NCBI RefSeq assembly: GCF_029168945.1 | Contig: NC_083608.1 | Location: forward strand, 15,642,136-15,706,135 | Length of the DNA: 64,000 nucleotides | Source of the DNA: Cannabis sativa | Taxonomy: Eukaryota > Streptophyta > Magnoliopsida > Rosales > Cannabaceae | Reading direction: 5' to 3' | Part shown: piece after piece, positions 33,994 to 46,630 of the stretch | Layout of the letters: every line of letters starts with the position of its first letter | How positions within the stretch are numbered: the first letter of the stretch is position 1 | Program-made: the position numbers and the translations under genes | Notes under the pieces: model-generated | Told to the model about the DNA's origin: nothing | What the model saw: the letters and a program-made list of their open reading frames with translations, nothing else | The model's database searches: none

Positions 33994-36900
33994 TAACCCT
34001 GTAGGCCTCGATGTTCAAATTTTTAATCTGGCCGTGTGTTAAACACTTGGACACATAGTCCACCACATCTCTTTTCATCCCATACCACCAGAAGTAGGGT
34101 TTTAAATCCTGATACATCTTGGTGGTTCCCGGATGCAACGAGTAAGGCGTGGTGTGAGCTTCATCAAGTATCTCTTTCTTAAGCTCATCAACACTAGGAA
34201 CACAAACTCGAGCTTTATATAACAACATTCCACTGCTCGAGACTGAAAAACCTCTAGGTCGACCAGCCACTACTTCATCTCGAACTTTAACTAGCTCGGG
34301 ATCTTCCAGTTGTGCCTTTCTGATTCTCTCCAACAGATCAGATTGGAGTGTTAAATTATGTAATTTCCCGACCACGAACTCAATTCCTGCACTAACCATT
34401 TCTGAGGCTAGTTGAGGAGCTATCATAACCGTAGTACACACTTGACCGGGACCTTTTCTGCTCAGAGCATCGGCCACAACATTGGCTTTCCCGGGGTGAT
34501 AAAGTATTTCACAGTCGTAGTCTTTAACTAACTCCAACCACCTTCTCTGCCTCATATTCAAATCTTTTTGGGTGAAAAAGTATTTAAGACTTTTATGATC
34601 GGTATAAATCTCACACTTTTCACCATAAAGATAATGTCGCCAAATCTTTAAAGCAAAAACCACAGCAGCGAGCTCTAAATCATGAGTTGGGTAACGCTGC
34701 TCATAATCCTTCAGTTGACGAGAGGCATAAGCTATGACTCTGTCAGCTTGCATCAGAACACATCCCAGACCCTGTCTGGATGCATCACAATACACAACAA
34801 ATTTCTCTTGATCTGATGGCAAAGCTAACACCGGAGCTGTTATCAATCGCTGCTTCAACTCCTGAAAGCTTGATTCACACTTATCTGACCACACAAATCT
34901 CTGATTTTTCTTGGTCAATTCGGTTAGGGGCATAGAAAGTTTAGAAAATCCTTCGACGAAACGTCGATAATACCCTGCTAACCCGAGAAAACTTCTAATT
35001 TCTGTTACAGACTTGGGTCTCGGCCAATTCTTCACTGATTCTATCTTGTTTGGATCAACCATAATTCCATTTTTCCCAACTATGTGACCCAGAAAGGACA
35101 CCTCGGACAACCAGAATTCGCACTTTTTGAACTTGGCATACAGCTTGTGATCCCTAAGTCGCTGTAATACCATTCGAAGATGATGCTCGTGCTCCTCTTC
35201 TGACTGAGAGTACACAAGAATGTCATCGATAAACACTATAACGCAGTTATCGAGGAAATCCTTGAATACCCTATTCATGAGATCCATAAAGGCCGCAGGA
35301 GCATTAGTCAATCCGAATGACATTACCAGAAACTCATAGTGCCCATATCTGGTTCTAAAAGCAGTTTTCGGTATATCCTCCTCCCGAATTCTGAGTTGAT
35401 GATAACCAGACCGTAAATCAATCTTCGAAAACACTGCCTTTCCCTGAAGCTGATCGAACAGATCATCGATCCTAGGCAACGGGTACTTGTTCTTAATCGT
35501 CAGTTTGTTTAGTTCCCGATAGTCAATACACATTCTGAGGGAACCATCTTTCTTTTTCACAAAAAGAACCGGAGCTCCCCAGGGCGATACACTGGGTCGA
35601 ATAAACCCAATATCAAGCATCCCCTGAAGTTGTAACTTAAGCTCCTTGAGTTCTGCTGGAGCCATCCTATATGGAGCTTTAGAAACAGGTTCGACTCCAG
35701 GTGCCAAATCAATTACAAAATCAATCTCTCGCTGTGGCGGCAATCCCGGCAATTCCTCGGGAAACACATCAAGAAAATCTTTCACCACCCGGACTACCTC
35801 AGGCCCAAATGTTTCAGGTCTGCTGGAGTCAAATACTACCGCTAGAAATCCTACACAACCATTGCATAGTAAATCCCTAGCTCTCAACACAGAAATAACC
35901 GGGATCCGAGACCCCTGAACCGATCCAACATAAACAAATGGATCTTCACCTTCCGGCTGAAAAGTCACCATTTTACGCCTACAATCTATACTGGCCGAAT
36001 ACTTGGATAGAAAATCCATTCCCAGTATAATATCAAACTCAGTTAATTTCAATTCTATAAGGTCAGTACTCAATTCCCTATCCTCGATCCTAATCGGCAT
36101 AGACCTAATGCGCCTATTAGAGATAACCAATTCCCCGCTAGGCATTAGGGTTCCAAACCCTCTTTCTAAAATTTCACAAGGCCTACCCAAAAGATCAATC
36201 ACCCTAGTAGCCACATAGGATCGTGTAGCTCCCGAGTCAAATAATACTGTAAATAACAAGTTGTTGACGGGAAGCTGACCTGTCACAACAGAAGGACTGG
36301 CTGCAGCATCAGCTTGAGTAATGGCAAATACACGAGCAGGAACCGGTTTCACCTCGACTTTCGGCTCCTCTTTCTTTGCCTGGGGGCAATCTTTCTTGAA
36401 ATGCCCCACCATGCCACACAGGAAGCATGTCTTCCGGTTACACTCTCCCGGATGATGTTTCTTGCACCTTGGACACTCAGGATAAGAGTAACCCTGACGT
36501 CCTCCTCTGCCTTGGTTCCCACGGAACCGCTTGCTTTGCCCCGAGCCACCAGAAGCTGGAACAACTTTTCTTTTCTGCTCAATGGTGGAGTCACCACCAT
36601 CCCTACCATAAACAGGAGTAGGAACAGTGGGGGTTCCACCAACACTCGGAGTCACCCGGGGCTCCTGAAGAAATTTTACTGCACCCTCGGCTCTCAAAGC
36701 CTTCTCAACCATATCTGCATACGTGGTTGCTTCGGTAGTGGTAATAACCAAATCATGCCGGATCTTTGCACTCAAACCCGCTAAGTATTTTTCTTTCTTA
36801 CTGAAGTCCGTGGGCACAATTCCCGCCGCCAACTTAGCCAACCGATCAAATTTCGTTGTGTACTCAGTGACTGACATTCCCTCAGTCTGAACTAGATCAG

Positions 36901-37510
36901 TGAACTCTTTCCGCTTTGCACTGCGGACCGCTTCATTGTAATACTTGGAGTTAAATAACTCCCTAAATTCTTCCCAGGTCATCAGCGTGACGTCCCGAGT
37001 GAGGGTTATCAATTCCCACCACACGAGGGCATCTTCCTGAAACTGGAAAGTGGCGCAGGTCACCCGGTCATTTCCAACCACTCCCATGAAGTTGAGAATA
37101 CGCTCAATCATCGAAAGCCATTGCTCGGCCTTCATCACATCAGGGCCTCCCAGAAACACTGGAGGTGCCTGTTTTCGAAATCTTTCGTACAACGGTTCCA
37201 TACGGTTGCCAACAACAGGTTGTTCTGCTGGCACCGCTGGAACTGCAACGGCCTGAACTTCTTGAGGAGGCACGGCAGGAGGACCCTGCTGCCTCAATCT
37301 TTGGATCTCTTCATCTTGCTGACGAATTCTCTCTTGCATTTCAGCAAATCTTAGCTCCCAATCAGGAGGAGCTTGAGGTGGATTTACACGGCGACCACCC
37401 TGAGCTCTGCCACGGCCACGGCCGCGACCACGAGGATTTTGAGGATTCCCCTGACCGCCTCCGGTCTCAACCATGCCACCCTGACTTCTTGTATTTCGCG
37501 GGGCGTCCAT
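33923..37510 (-). CDS. Gag-Pol polyprotein of E3 (gag to integrase zinc finger)
   Basis: Open frame of 1195 residues. An RG-rich N-terminus and coiled coil (residues 25-75) lead into the capsid-like Gag region (100-260). The CCHC knuckle [14 protein letters not shown] is near residue 361 and retropepsin [12 protein letters not shown] near 424. RT extends to the [10 protein letters not shown] box near 760; RNase H starts near 905 ([10 protein letters not shown]). The integrase HHCC domain is near 1120-1157. Residues after about 1157 (CLTHGQIK onward) are out of frame because of a lesion near 34001-34043 that also removes a zinc-binding cysteine. Gag and Pol in one frame is normal for this lineage. 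It is the best-preserved enzyme source in the window but lacks an in-frame integrase core. Confidence 0.9.
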   Translation of the reverse strand: MDAPRNTRSQGGMVETGGGQGNPQNPRGRGRGRGRAQGGRRVNPPQAPPDWELRFAEMQERIRQQDEEIQRLRQQGPPAVPPQEVQAVAVPAVPAEQPVVGNRMEPLYERFRKQAPPVFLGGPDVMKAEQWLSMIERILNFMGVVGNDRVTCATFQFQEDALVWWELITLTRDVTLMTWEEFRELFNSKYYNEAVRSAKRKEFTDLVQTEGMSVTEYTTKFDRLAKLAAGIVPTDFSKKEKYLAGLSAKIRHDLVITTTEATTYADMVEKALRAEGAVKFLQEPRVTPSVGGTPTVPTPVYGRDGGDSTIEQKRKVVPASGGSGQSKRFRGNQGRGGRQGYSYPECPRCKKHHPGECNRKTCFLCGMVGHFKKDCPQAKKEEPKVEVKPVPARVFAITQADAAASPSVVTGQLPVNNLLFTVLFDSGATRSYVATRVIDLLGRPCEILERGFGTLMPSGELVISNRRIRSMPIRIEDRELSTDLIELKLTEFDIILGMDFLSKYSASIDCRRKMVTFQPEGEDPFVYVGSVQGSRIPVISVLRARDLLCNGCVGFLAVVFDSSRPETFGPEVVRVVKDFLDVFPEELPGLPPQREIDFVIDLAPGVEPVSKAPYRMAPAELKELKLQLQGMLDIGFIRPSVSPWGAPVLFVKKKDGSLRMCIDYRELNKLTIKNKYPLPRIDDLFDQLQGKAVFSKIDLRSGYHQLRIREEDIPKTAFRTRYGHYEFLVMSFGLTNAPAAFMDLMNRVFKDFLDNCVIVFIDDILVYSQSEEEHEHHLRMVLQRLRDHKLYAKFKKCEFWLSEVSFLGHIVGKNGIMVDPNKIESVKNWPRPKSVTEIRSFLGLAGYYRRFVEGFSKLSMPLTELTKKNQRFVWSDKCESSFQELKQRLITAPVLALPSDQEKFVVYCDASRQGLGCVLMQADRVIAYASRQLKDYEQRYPTHDLELAAVVFALKIWRHYLYGEKCEIYTDHKSLKYFFTQKDLNMRQRRWLELVKDYDCEILYHPGKANVVADALSRKGPGQVCTTVMIAPQLASEMVSAGIEFVVGKLHNLTLQSDLLERIRKAQLEDPELVKVRDEVVAGRPRGFSVSSSGMLLYKARVCVPSVDELKKEILDEAHTTPYSLHPGTTKMYQDLKPYFWWYGMKRDVVDYVSKCLTHGQIKNLNIEAYRVIATFNPSRMEVGGHRNGLCNWVT

Positions 37511-37775
37511 TTAATAGGACTTAGCCTGCGAATCCATAAGCCAGGCAGGTTAGACAGCGATCAAAATTAACACCGCTCTTAATAACTTAAGGCAACACAC
37601 TTTCTTTTCTTTTTAAAGAAATATTTTTAATTTAAATCTAATATGCTTCCTAACATGCTTTCTCATCACACTTATTTAAAGTACTAAACAAGTACGGGCT
37701 TACTGAACCGTGAACCGAGCTTTCTCTGATGAAGATTGTACATGTCATAGCAAGCTTCGGTAGACAAACCTGGCG

Positions 37776-37787
37776 GCTCTGATACCA
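37776..37787 (-). other. PBS of E3 (initiator-Met tRNA type)
   Basis: Minus-strand TGGTATCAGAGC, identical to E2. Confidence 0.85.
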
Positions 37788-37791
37788 AAAT

Positions 37792-39887
37792 TGTAACGCC
37801 CTAATGCTAAGGCACGCTACAGTGCTTTTTCAATAAATATGCAATCTTTGCTAATCAAAGAAATTTCTCGAAAAACGTGTTAAATTAAAACTTTTGCATT
37901 AAATACTAAACTTTGTAATTTAATAAAATATTTACAAGTGCCGGGATCCCGATTTTTAAAACTTTACAAATTTTACTTTTCAAGCATACAATCCAAATAT
38001 ACAGATTTACAGGTCGCACAGCGACTTTCAAAATACAATTCCTAGATGTCCCGAGACCGAACACTCCAGGTCGCGCTGCTTTGACATGTACAATCCCACC
38101 CGAGCTCAAGTTCACTTCTGTTCAGGCTTCGCCTTCCCTTTACCTACACAAGGAAGCAGAACTGTGAGTCGCCAGACTCAATAAGTAATGCATATAACAT
38201 ATCATATAATTTCCGACCTGTAAATAGGCGCCCATACACCTATTTACAGAGCTTAACAGATGAGTATGAACGTTCATTACCAGGGTACAACCACTATACC
38301 ACATACACATCGCACCTTACTGAACGAGTGTTGGTAGGGTTTATCCCGATCACTGAGTAACACTGAGTGATGTACCACACACCTTAGCATTTTTCCATAC
38401 TTGTGTTGGTATCACTGTATCGTACTCATAATCACAACAATCACTGTACCAATACACTCTATAACTTATTCATACAAGTGTTGGTAGTGTTTAACATAAT
38501 TCAAGCATGCATATATAAACACATATACACACATTCAGATAATCACATCATACATTATACACAGTTCTTACCTGTTTTCCGAATTCAAGTGTGCTGGCCG
38601 ACCTGAACGGAATTCACGTGCTAGATGGATGCCCTAATCACAATAACAGTAACACAGATGAGTGACTCGCCAAATCACTTTCCGGGACTTAAAACTTGAA
38701 ACTAAAAGTTTCCCTATCGATAAACCTCATGGCAATACCCTAAATATCTCAAATTTGGCCAAAACTAGGGTTCTGGAAAATCCCCCAACAGGTAGACCGG
38801 TTCCCAACCGGCATCCCGGTTCTGGGTCACCAACCGGTCGACCGGTTGGTACAGACCACCCAGAACCGGAATTCCGGTTCATCTGCTGGGAACCAAAAAA
38901 TCTTCCCCCTTAATTCAAATCAAGCCCAATCTTTACCAAACTCTCCAGTATACCTATACAATGCATATACAATGATTTCCAGGCAGTAATTCTCAGAATA
39001 AACCATCACAACTCAAGTTGCCATTAATGAACAAAGCTTGAACCTTAAACCTAAAATTGCATAAAAACCATCTACAGCCATTAAAACCAGTAGCTAGGAC
39101 TTAGAATCAACTCATCTAAACCCTAAAATTCGAACCTTAAACTTACCTAAACCTAACAGCCACTATATCACAATTTCATTAATTCAAACTATCATAAACT
39201 TGAAAATTCACATACACAAGGATTCTAGGGTTTACCTTAGTTTGATTCTCCTTGAAATCTTGGTAGAAATCACAAATTCAGCAAGTAATCCCTTGGTTCC
39301 TAGCTGGTTCGAAGAGAGAGAGAGATGAAGGAAAGAGAGCTTTTCTTGATTTTTTGGTATTTTTTCTAATTTCTTGATTTTTCTTCAAATGAGACAAAAG
39401 GATTTTTAATTAATCCTTTGCTGAAAACCAGCTTGCAATGTGTCACTCACTAAGGGCAGCCACCTACCCCTTACCCAATAAAAATGACTAAAAGGCCCTT
39501 AAGGTTAAAACTTAGTTAATTTTAAAGCTAGGGGTAAAATGGTCAATTCCATAACCCCGCTCAATCCCGATAAAATATTTTCTCTAAAATATTTCCCACT
39601 ATGAAATAAGGTTCTAAACTTACCCATGTGATCAATCTAGCCATCCATCGCATTTTCCGTTGTCGCCGAGCAAAAATTACAAAATTAACATATTTCACAT
39701 ATAAGCTAAATAATACCCCTAGAGTTTAATAAAATCTCCAGAATTGAGAAATTATAACTCTAATATTTATTTCTAAATATTGGGGTCCACATTCAAAATT
39801 AATTCACAAATAATAATAAAATAATAAAATAATAAAAATTAGTGCTAATTGCCTTTTCTAATCCACATTACTAAAGCGGTCATTACA
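37792..39887 (-). repeat. 5' LTR of E3
   Basis: Plus strand TGTAACGCCC...GTCATTACA, 2096 bp. Close to the E2 LTR at both ends but clearly diverged in the centre (about 39030-39400), so E2 and E3 belong to sister subfamilies. Confidence 0.92.
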
Positions 39888-41140
39888 TTTTTTTTACTCG
39901 CTTCTCTTCTTTTAGTTTTCTTTACTTCCTTTTTCATGTGATTCTCTATTCTCTTCGATCCTAGGCTTCAGGTAACGATCTCTTCCTCTCCCTTAATATC
40001 TCCCTTAATCTCTGAAAGTTTCACATTGACAATATAGTATGACAATCTCTTTTTTGATTTTAGTTGTGTTGGCTTAGATTGAGTCTTAAATCTCATCTAA
40101 TTTTTTATATAAAGTTGATTTCTTTTCTTTCTTAATTAGGTTTTATAAAAAGTAAACTGTATTTTGGGATGTCTTATGTAATTATCTTAATTTGAAGATT
40201 TTTTTTAAATTAATCTCTTACGTTATTTTCTCTCAAATTTACTTATGTATATATATTGATTTTAACAAGGTTGTTCACCAAAAATCTAATCTGAGTCTGT
40301 ACAGGTTTTTTGTATTTTTGCAGAGTGTGTTAAAGATAAATTATTGGTCGAGTAGGAAAAGACTGTGAAAAAGGCTTAGTTTTTGATTCAGTTATTTAAT
40401 TTTTTTGGATTTAATCTCTGGAGTGGATTTTCAATTTACTCTCTAAAATGAGTTTTGGGTTTAATCTCTGAAAGTATAACAATGACAATATGACTATCTC
40501 TAATGATTTGATTTTAGTTGTGTTGGTTTGGATTGAGTCTTAAATCTCACGAATTGAATCTCTGAAATTAGTTTTGGCTTAATCTTTAAAATGGTATTTT
40601 GGTCTTTTGAAAATGCAGCTTTGGTTACTATTTTTTATGTTTGGTATTCTTCTTCTTCTACTGTTACCAATTTGTAAAATTTTGATTTTAATTTTATATT
40701 TTTAAGATCTGTAGAATAGCATGGATTCTCGACCCAATACTGACACTTTCTAATTGGAAAGGATGATCGAAGAGGGTAAAATATTTTAGCAATTGGGACT
40801 AATGGGAAAATTCTACTGTTTCTATTTCAAAAGTAGTGTGAGTGTTCTTTGTATTATTATTATGAGAAGATGGAAAGCTTACTATAACCATGTGTAGTTA
40901 TTAGAGATGATGATGTTCTGCCATTGAAAAATGATTTTCATATGAGAATGTTGTTTTGTTTAGTGTTGTCATTAATCTTAATTAAGTTTAATTTTTTTTT
41001 TTTTTTTGTCTTTTGCCTTAATTTGAACTTAACAATTTTTGATTGTTTGGTTGGTGAAAAAGTGATTCTTGACGCTGTGAGTGTATGTCGTTATATTGAT
41101 GCAGAGATTATTTTGTAAAGAAAGTACTCTTTTATAAGTT
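39888..41140. other. Intergenic AT-rich sequence with a ~95-bp dispersed duplication
   Basis: No gene supported. A pyrimidine-rich stretch followed by CTTCAG|GTAACGATC at about 39966-39980 resembles a UTR and splice donor. A segment from TTAATCTCTGAAAGT to TTGAGTCTTAAATCTC occurs near 40008-40100 and again near 40459-40550. Confidence 0.4.
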
Positions 41141-41871
41141 TATGGTGTTCACAAAGTATCCGATCCAATCCAATCCGCACGATCCAATCCAATCTAATCC
41201 GCAAAATGCGGATATCCGCACTTGTGCGGATTGGATTGGATTGAAAAATCTAAAATCCGCACTTGTGCGGATTGGATGTTGTTTGACCTCAAAAAGTAAC
41301 CGATCCAATCTAATCCGCACTTAATTATATATATTTTTAAAAAATTATAATATGATATATATTTTAATTAAAAAAAGACACAAACTTCTAATTTCTTAAT
41401 CTTTTTTAGTAATATATTGAGTTGGTGCATTTTATTTATTTTGTAATAAAAAACACAAGAAAAATAATTCTTATTCACATAGACACATACACATAAAGTT
41501 TAAATATATATATACTAACTTATTTATTTTAGTAATTAGATACATATATATTTTAGTGTAAATCTAAAAATAAGTATATATATATTGTTATATATGTATA
41601 TTGGTTTAATTTGTATATAAATAGAGATGGAAATAGATTATTATTGGAGATTAAGAAACAATAGTCTTTTTTTAATTTTTTTTCTATGAAATATTAAATA
41701 ATTTATTATTAAAAAAATAACCGATCCAATCCGCACTATTGCGGATTGGATTGGATTGGATTTAAACTCTTATGCGGATCGGATTGGATCCAAAATATGA
41801 AATCCGCACTTAGTGCGGATTGGATGTTGTTTGACCAAAAAAGTGCGGATTGGATCGGATGAATACCCCTA
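41141..41871. mobile_element. hAT-like MITE with ATCC/GGAT subterminal repeats
   Basis: The left end TATGGTGTTCACAAAGTATCC and the inverted right end (TAGGGGTATTCATCCGATCC on the minus strand) are imperfect inverted repeats. Inside both ends are many CCAATCCGCAC and GTGCGGATTGG copies that can form hairpins. Length 731 bp with an AT-rich centre. An 8-bp duplication is not evident, so the class is tentative. Confidence 0.55.
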
Positions 41872-44257
41872 TGTATATGTATCATTACTCTACATGTTAA
41901 ATAATGAAGTTCATTGGCATATCAATTTATTTTGTTTCATAAATTTATAAATTTTATTTAGATCAAGTCAAATTAAAAAATGACAAAAGCTTCACATAAT
42001 GATTATTTGTTTAAAAAGTAGATATATTTTTAAAATCAACTTTCTTGGATCATTGAACTAAATTGTCTTACAACACTAACAATATATATATAAATAATTA
42101 AACAATTATAATTTTTATTTTCTCTTTAAGTTAAAATTTTGAGTTTCTATTTTATATTTGTGAGATTTTTGAAAAAATATGAATTTTTGATGAATTATTT
42201 TCTTTTGTAGTATTATTTGTTTGTGTGACAAACTAAATTATAATAGATTTTCATAATTGGTAATAATATTTTTTCAGAAATTAGACATTGCTATAATCAA
42301 GGCCACAAAATCATGAAAAACACCCTACAATAGAAAATCACATTAAAGGTAAATCTCTCACTTTTTTTTTCTAGCCACTAAGTTTTGTTTATTGATAGAT
42401 ATCTTATTCTATATTTTATTATTTGTCTATTGTTATGGTTGGATTTGAGTGAACTCTTCAATCTTGGTTATATTTTATTAAATAATAAGACAAAAAAATT
42501 GAATTACACCACTAATTTTATTCTCTTTTACTAGGAGAAAACATGAAAATGAGCAGTTGACTTCCACATAAAACATGGAAAAGAGATTGAAGGATGAAGT
42601 GGTGCAGGTTGGCTTAAGTAGCCAGATAAGAGGGCAAAGAAAAAGGAAAAGGGAATGTCTAAGTAGAGTTTCTTAGAGTGCGTAGAATGTCATTGATGTA
42701 TATTTGGCTATAACACAGTTCTGCTATAAAGGAGAGAAATTAGTTTTTGATAATTGATATAATTTTTGTACTGTAGGTAGCTCAAAACTCTTTTGTAGGT
42801 GAAAAAGATAAATTTTAAACTCTTTTGCTTAGAACTTTCTTTTTTATTTTGAAAATATGTGATTAGTGATGAAATGTTATTAATTTATCAACTGCAGAAT
42901 GTAAAATTTTGTAACTGTGTATTAAAATTGGATGTGAATTTTAGTTTGTTATTTTTGAAATTTTATTCTGAATTGTAAAATATTTTACAATTTAGTATGT
43001 GTTTTTTTTTTTCATATAAGAATTTGTTATTGAGGGAGAAGAGGGAGGATGTCAGAAGGTGGTATAGAGAAGAGTTTTATAAAAATATTTGAAGCAATTT
43101 AGTAGACATGCTACTACACTTTTATTGGCAAAAGTAAAAAGTGATTACAATGTATTAATATTTTTTTTCTTTGTTAGTGCTATGTAATAGTGTTACAATC
43201 TAAATTATAATGAGTACTCATCATTGAGTAACACATATATGCAGAAATTAGACATTATTTTTGTGAAGATTGTATTGTAAAATTTCTAATAAACTTGATT
43301 TATTCATAGATCTATTATAAGTTATTTTTATTTTGTATTATAGAATCATAAATCCAATAAAAATTATTTTCATTTTGTATTATAGAATCTTAATGGAAAC
43401 TTAGTTAAAAAGACCCATTCTATTTTTTTATTTTTTATTTTTTTGAGTTATGATTATTCTTGAAGTAAAGTGTTATGGTTTATGAGTACCATTTTGAGCT
43501 TCATATCTATTTTTCTATCACTACATGTTATTATTGCCTTATTATTATTTTATCACATTGCTATTTTATTATATAACTATAGTTATCGAAAGTTTATTAT
43601 ATAACTATATGTGATTCAATCTTATATTTTATCTAGGTTAATTCAATTATAAAATTTATTTTATTTAATTTCATATTTGCTTTTTTCTAATATATTTGTT
43701 TGTAGATTGGCTGCATTAGTACTAATTACCTATGTAAATATTATCAATTGTTAAATTAAGAAGACCATCAATCAAAATTTTGGAACATTAATAAAAAATA
43801 ATAGTACAATCAATTTCATGGAACCATTTGCTTAGTTTAAATTATACCGATATTTTACTTTAATTAATTACAGTAAATGGTCACAAATTAATAATACCAT
43901 TCTTATTATATATTATATTTATAGTATAGATTATGTCTATTTTAAAAAATTCCAAATAATAGTAACAAATGGTACTTACTACCTATAAATTTTAGACATA
44001 CTATCTCTTCAAGATTATAGTTATTGTTCATTTGTATCTATACTAATCACAAGTTAGATAAATTTATCATTTAGATTATGTTACAAAATTAAAGCTAAAC
44101 AATAATTTTTTTCTCGAATTTTAACGTGTATTAAATTATGTTCTTTAACTTTTTAAGTCGTTGAAATTTTTTCCGAACTATTAAAATTGTTAGATTTAAA
44201 ACTTTCATCTAATTTTACTAACAAAAATTTGAATATAAAGTATCATATTTACATATA
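41872..44257. other. AT-rich intergenic sequence
   Basis: No convincing gene. A short purine-rich stretch at 42540-42680 has a small ORF (from about 42576) that I do not recognise. Otherwise A/T runs with no recognisable domain. Confidence 0.4.
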
Positions 44258-44363
44258 TCTATTCTATATAAAGTGTGTCTATATAACTGAAATTCTTGGT
44301 TTATGAGAAATCTATTCTATATAAAGTGTGTCTATATAACTGAAATTCTTGGTTTATGAGAAA
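44258..44363 (+). repeat. Duplicated Helitron 5' terminus (2 x 53 bp)
   Basis: Two consecutive 53-bp copies beginning TCTATTCTATATAAAGTGTG and ending TTTATGAGAAA, at 44258-44310 and 44311-44363. Either could be used as the left end. Confidence 0.9.
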
Positions 44364-44675
44364 TTCATGGGTGACTTTTAATTTTTATTTTTAATAAAAT
44401 AATAAAATATTATTTATATATAATAAAATAATAATAAAACAAATCTTATTAATATTTGAATGGATATTAAATATTCGAGAGTTACAACCCATTTAAAATG
44501 AAAACAACCGGGGATTAATCTCAAAAATTGCTCTTCCCCTTTCAATTCAAACCTCTTTCTTCTCTTCTTCGTCCACCATGATTCTCACTTCTCAGGGTTT
44601 TTGGTGCTGTGGAAGAGACTGGTTCGACAACACACACACAAAACCAACCACAGAGATCATCATACTCGCACAAAA

Positions 44676-44802
44676 ATGGCTCTCAAACTCAACCTCACCA
44701 TCGCTCAATCTCCAAAAAGTTACCAGCTTTTGCTCTTCCACCAATGGCTAGCCTCAGATCTCCCAAGTTCTTCATGGCCTCCACCCTCCGTTTTGGCTCC
44801 AA
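44676..44802 (+). pseudogene. Captured exon 1 of stearoyl-ACP desaturase (transit peptide)
   Basis: The ATG at 44676 opens MALKLNLTIAQSP. After an apparent one-base slip in an A run near 44715 the next frame reads KLPAFALPPMASLRSPKFF, then MASTLRFGSK. This is the typical start of plant plastid acyl-ACP (stearoyl) desaturases. The copy ends at 44802 before a GT (TCCAA|GTCAGACT), matching a first-exon boundary, and intron-like T-rich DNA follows; 5'-UTR-like sequence precedes from about 44540. The catalytic di-iron domain is absent. It is a transduplicated fragment inside the Helitron, not a working gene. The family match is from memory of conserved N-termini. Confidence 0.75.
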
Positions 44803-45556
44803 GTCAGACTCCATTCCTTTAACCCCTTTATTTTTTACTTTCGATTTTTTTCTCTCGTTTTGTGGGATTATTAGTATTTGGATCCTTGTATTCTGTCATG
44901 TTCTTTAGATTATCTTTATTAAAGTTTTAATTTTTTGATTTGGACTTTTGTTTAGCTTAATTTAATTTTGGTTTCTCCTCATTTTGATTTTTTTTATTGC
45001 TTATATTGTCGAATGCAATATTTTTATGTAAAGTTTTCTGCTTTCTCATTTTTTTTTTTGTTTGAATCTTATGGTTTTTGTTTTGATTTGTAATGGTTCA
45101 TTGCATGATTTGGATTTGATATCACGTTTCTGAAGTTTGTTTCAATTTTGAATTATTTTGCTGGGTATGCAACATTGTGATATTATCTTTGTTATGTTTT
45201 CTTTCTTTCTTTCTCTTTCATCCGTTTAGTTGTTGGATTTAATTGGGTTTTTCTCTCATGGATTACAAGTAATCTATCCTTTATACTTTTGTCAATGGTA
45301 GAAATATATACATATATAAATATTAGTTCATATCCATAACTTAGTTTATTATTGATAGGTGGATCATATCTACTCAAATTTAGGACGCTTGTATGGAACT
45401 TTAGCTGATGAAATTTTGTATTGACAGAATTTACTTGAGCTCATGGGGACACCAAAGTCAATTTTTTGCACTCGGTAATTTTAAACTAAATTTTGATCTG
45501 ATTTTGAGTTTTATGTTTTTTAAAAGAAATAAAAAAAAATTGACTCCTACTACAGC

Positions 45557-45650
45557 AGAAGAGGCCTTTCACTCGTCCTTCTGTTATCTTCAAATCCGAA
45601 CAAACTGCTGACATTAATGTTAAAACTATTCTCTCTATGGCATTTGAAGG
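45557..45650 (+). pseudogene. Possible captured exon of unknown gene
   Basis: Flanked by acceptor-like CTACTACAG and donor-like GAAG|GTCAAA. It encodes RPFTRPSVIFKSEQTAD followed by INVKTILSMAFEG without stops. I do not recognise the protein. It lies inside the Helitron between two identifiable captured exons. Confidence 0.3.
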
Positions 45651-46021
45651 TCAAATATTACTTTCGCTTTTAGTTTTTTTTCCCTGATGAAGCTAATGAT
45701 AGAAATTGATAACTAAGCTGTTAAGTTAAGTTTTGTTATATAAAGAATCAATATTTGGTTATAGATTCAAATTTATTTACATGATCTTTCTATTCGGTTT
45801 CTTCTTAGCATTTGTACGTGGATTATTTTTGTTGAGGTAATAGTCTTTCATTGTCTTTTATTCTTTGAGAAAATAATTTTTTCTATTTATGTGATGAAAG
45901 TCAACTATTTTATAGGATTAGCTTCAGGTTTTAAAAATAAAATCCTAAATTAGAAATGATAAGCTGAAATGAATTGATGAGAGTTGTTAGTAATTTTAGT
46001 TTGATTGTATTGATCCAAGTA

Positions 46022-46123
46022 ATGGTTCCAACACAGCCACATATGAACTTTTTTCTTTGTTTGAACAAAGGACATGTTATGACCAAGAAAGAAGTAGCTC
46101 CAAGGCCTTTTGATCGCAAATGG
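46022..46123 (+). pseudogene. Captured N-terminal exon of 60S ribosomal protein L36
   Basis: From the ATG at 46022 the translation is MVPTQPHMNFFLCLNKGH then VMTKKEVAPRPFDRKW, followed by a GTAAGT donor at 46124. It matches the conserved start of eukaryotic eL36 (the LNKGH, TKKE, APRP and DRK blocks) with several substitutions. The rest of the protein is absent. It is an exon fragment carried by the Helitron; the substitutions suggest it has been free of selection for some time. Confidence 0.75.
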
Positions 46124-46532
46124 GTAAGTCTATTGTGTTTTTTTAAAATTTAGTAGGTTTTAGCTTGTAACATTGAATTTGTTTTCATCACATAATCGTT
46201 ATGAAACTGAAAATTTTGTTTTTTTTCGGCTTTTTGAAATTGAATTTGTAACAGGGTTCAATTATGCATTATGTGTAAAGATTGATTTATGTGTAAGAAA
46301 CTTTTTCCAATGTTTTTGCCTAATTAATTTGTAAATGACATCAAATTTATACATTAAGTTTCTACTATTTTCAATTGCAGCCAGTTCGTTAGAAGTGTAA
46401 GACTTTTTTTTTTCTCTTCTGATATAATTTTCAAATTTTAAGCTATTTTTGTATCAACCTCTCCACCATGCAACTGCAAGTATATCTCAGTTTTTTTTTT
46501 TTTTTTAAAAAAAGATTAATTTCGATTCAAAT

Positions 46533-46630
46533 ATGGTTTCTTTTGCTCCTTCGGTTTTCTCCGGGCTTGTCCAAAGGCTCAATAGAGCTCGGCGTAACTT
46601 GAAATCAGCTGAGCTGATTATGTATTTGTG
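46533..46630 (+). other. Short exon-like ORF near the Helitron 3' end
   Basis: MVSFAPSVFSGLVQRLNRAR continuing to a stop near 46629, of higher GC than its surroundings. Possibly another captured piece; not recognised. Confidence 0.25.

Larger units (their letters stand above)
31687..39887 (-). mobile_element. E3: near-intact Tekay-type chromovirus, 3' LTR truncated
   Basis: Minus orientation: 5' LTR 37792-39887, PBS 37776-37787, gag-pol 37510-32872, PPT 32871-32884, 3' LTR remnant 31687-32870. Only about 1.18 kb of the 3' LTR remains; it is cut where B's LTR ends. The retained part differs from the 5' LTR at only about two positions that I can see (near 31860 and 32028), so the insertion is recent. 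The 5' flank is TTTTT; no second duplication survives. Apart from one lesion near 34001-34043 the coding frame is open. Confidence 0.92.

Noticed and set aside
44609..44908. 99-codon ORF as a real small protein
   Set aside because: Its middle is the desaturase exon read after a slip and its ends are UTR and intron sequence.
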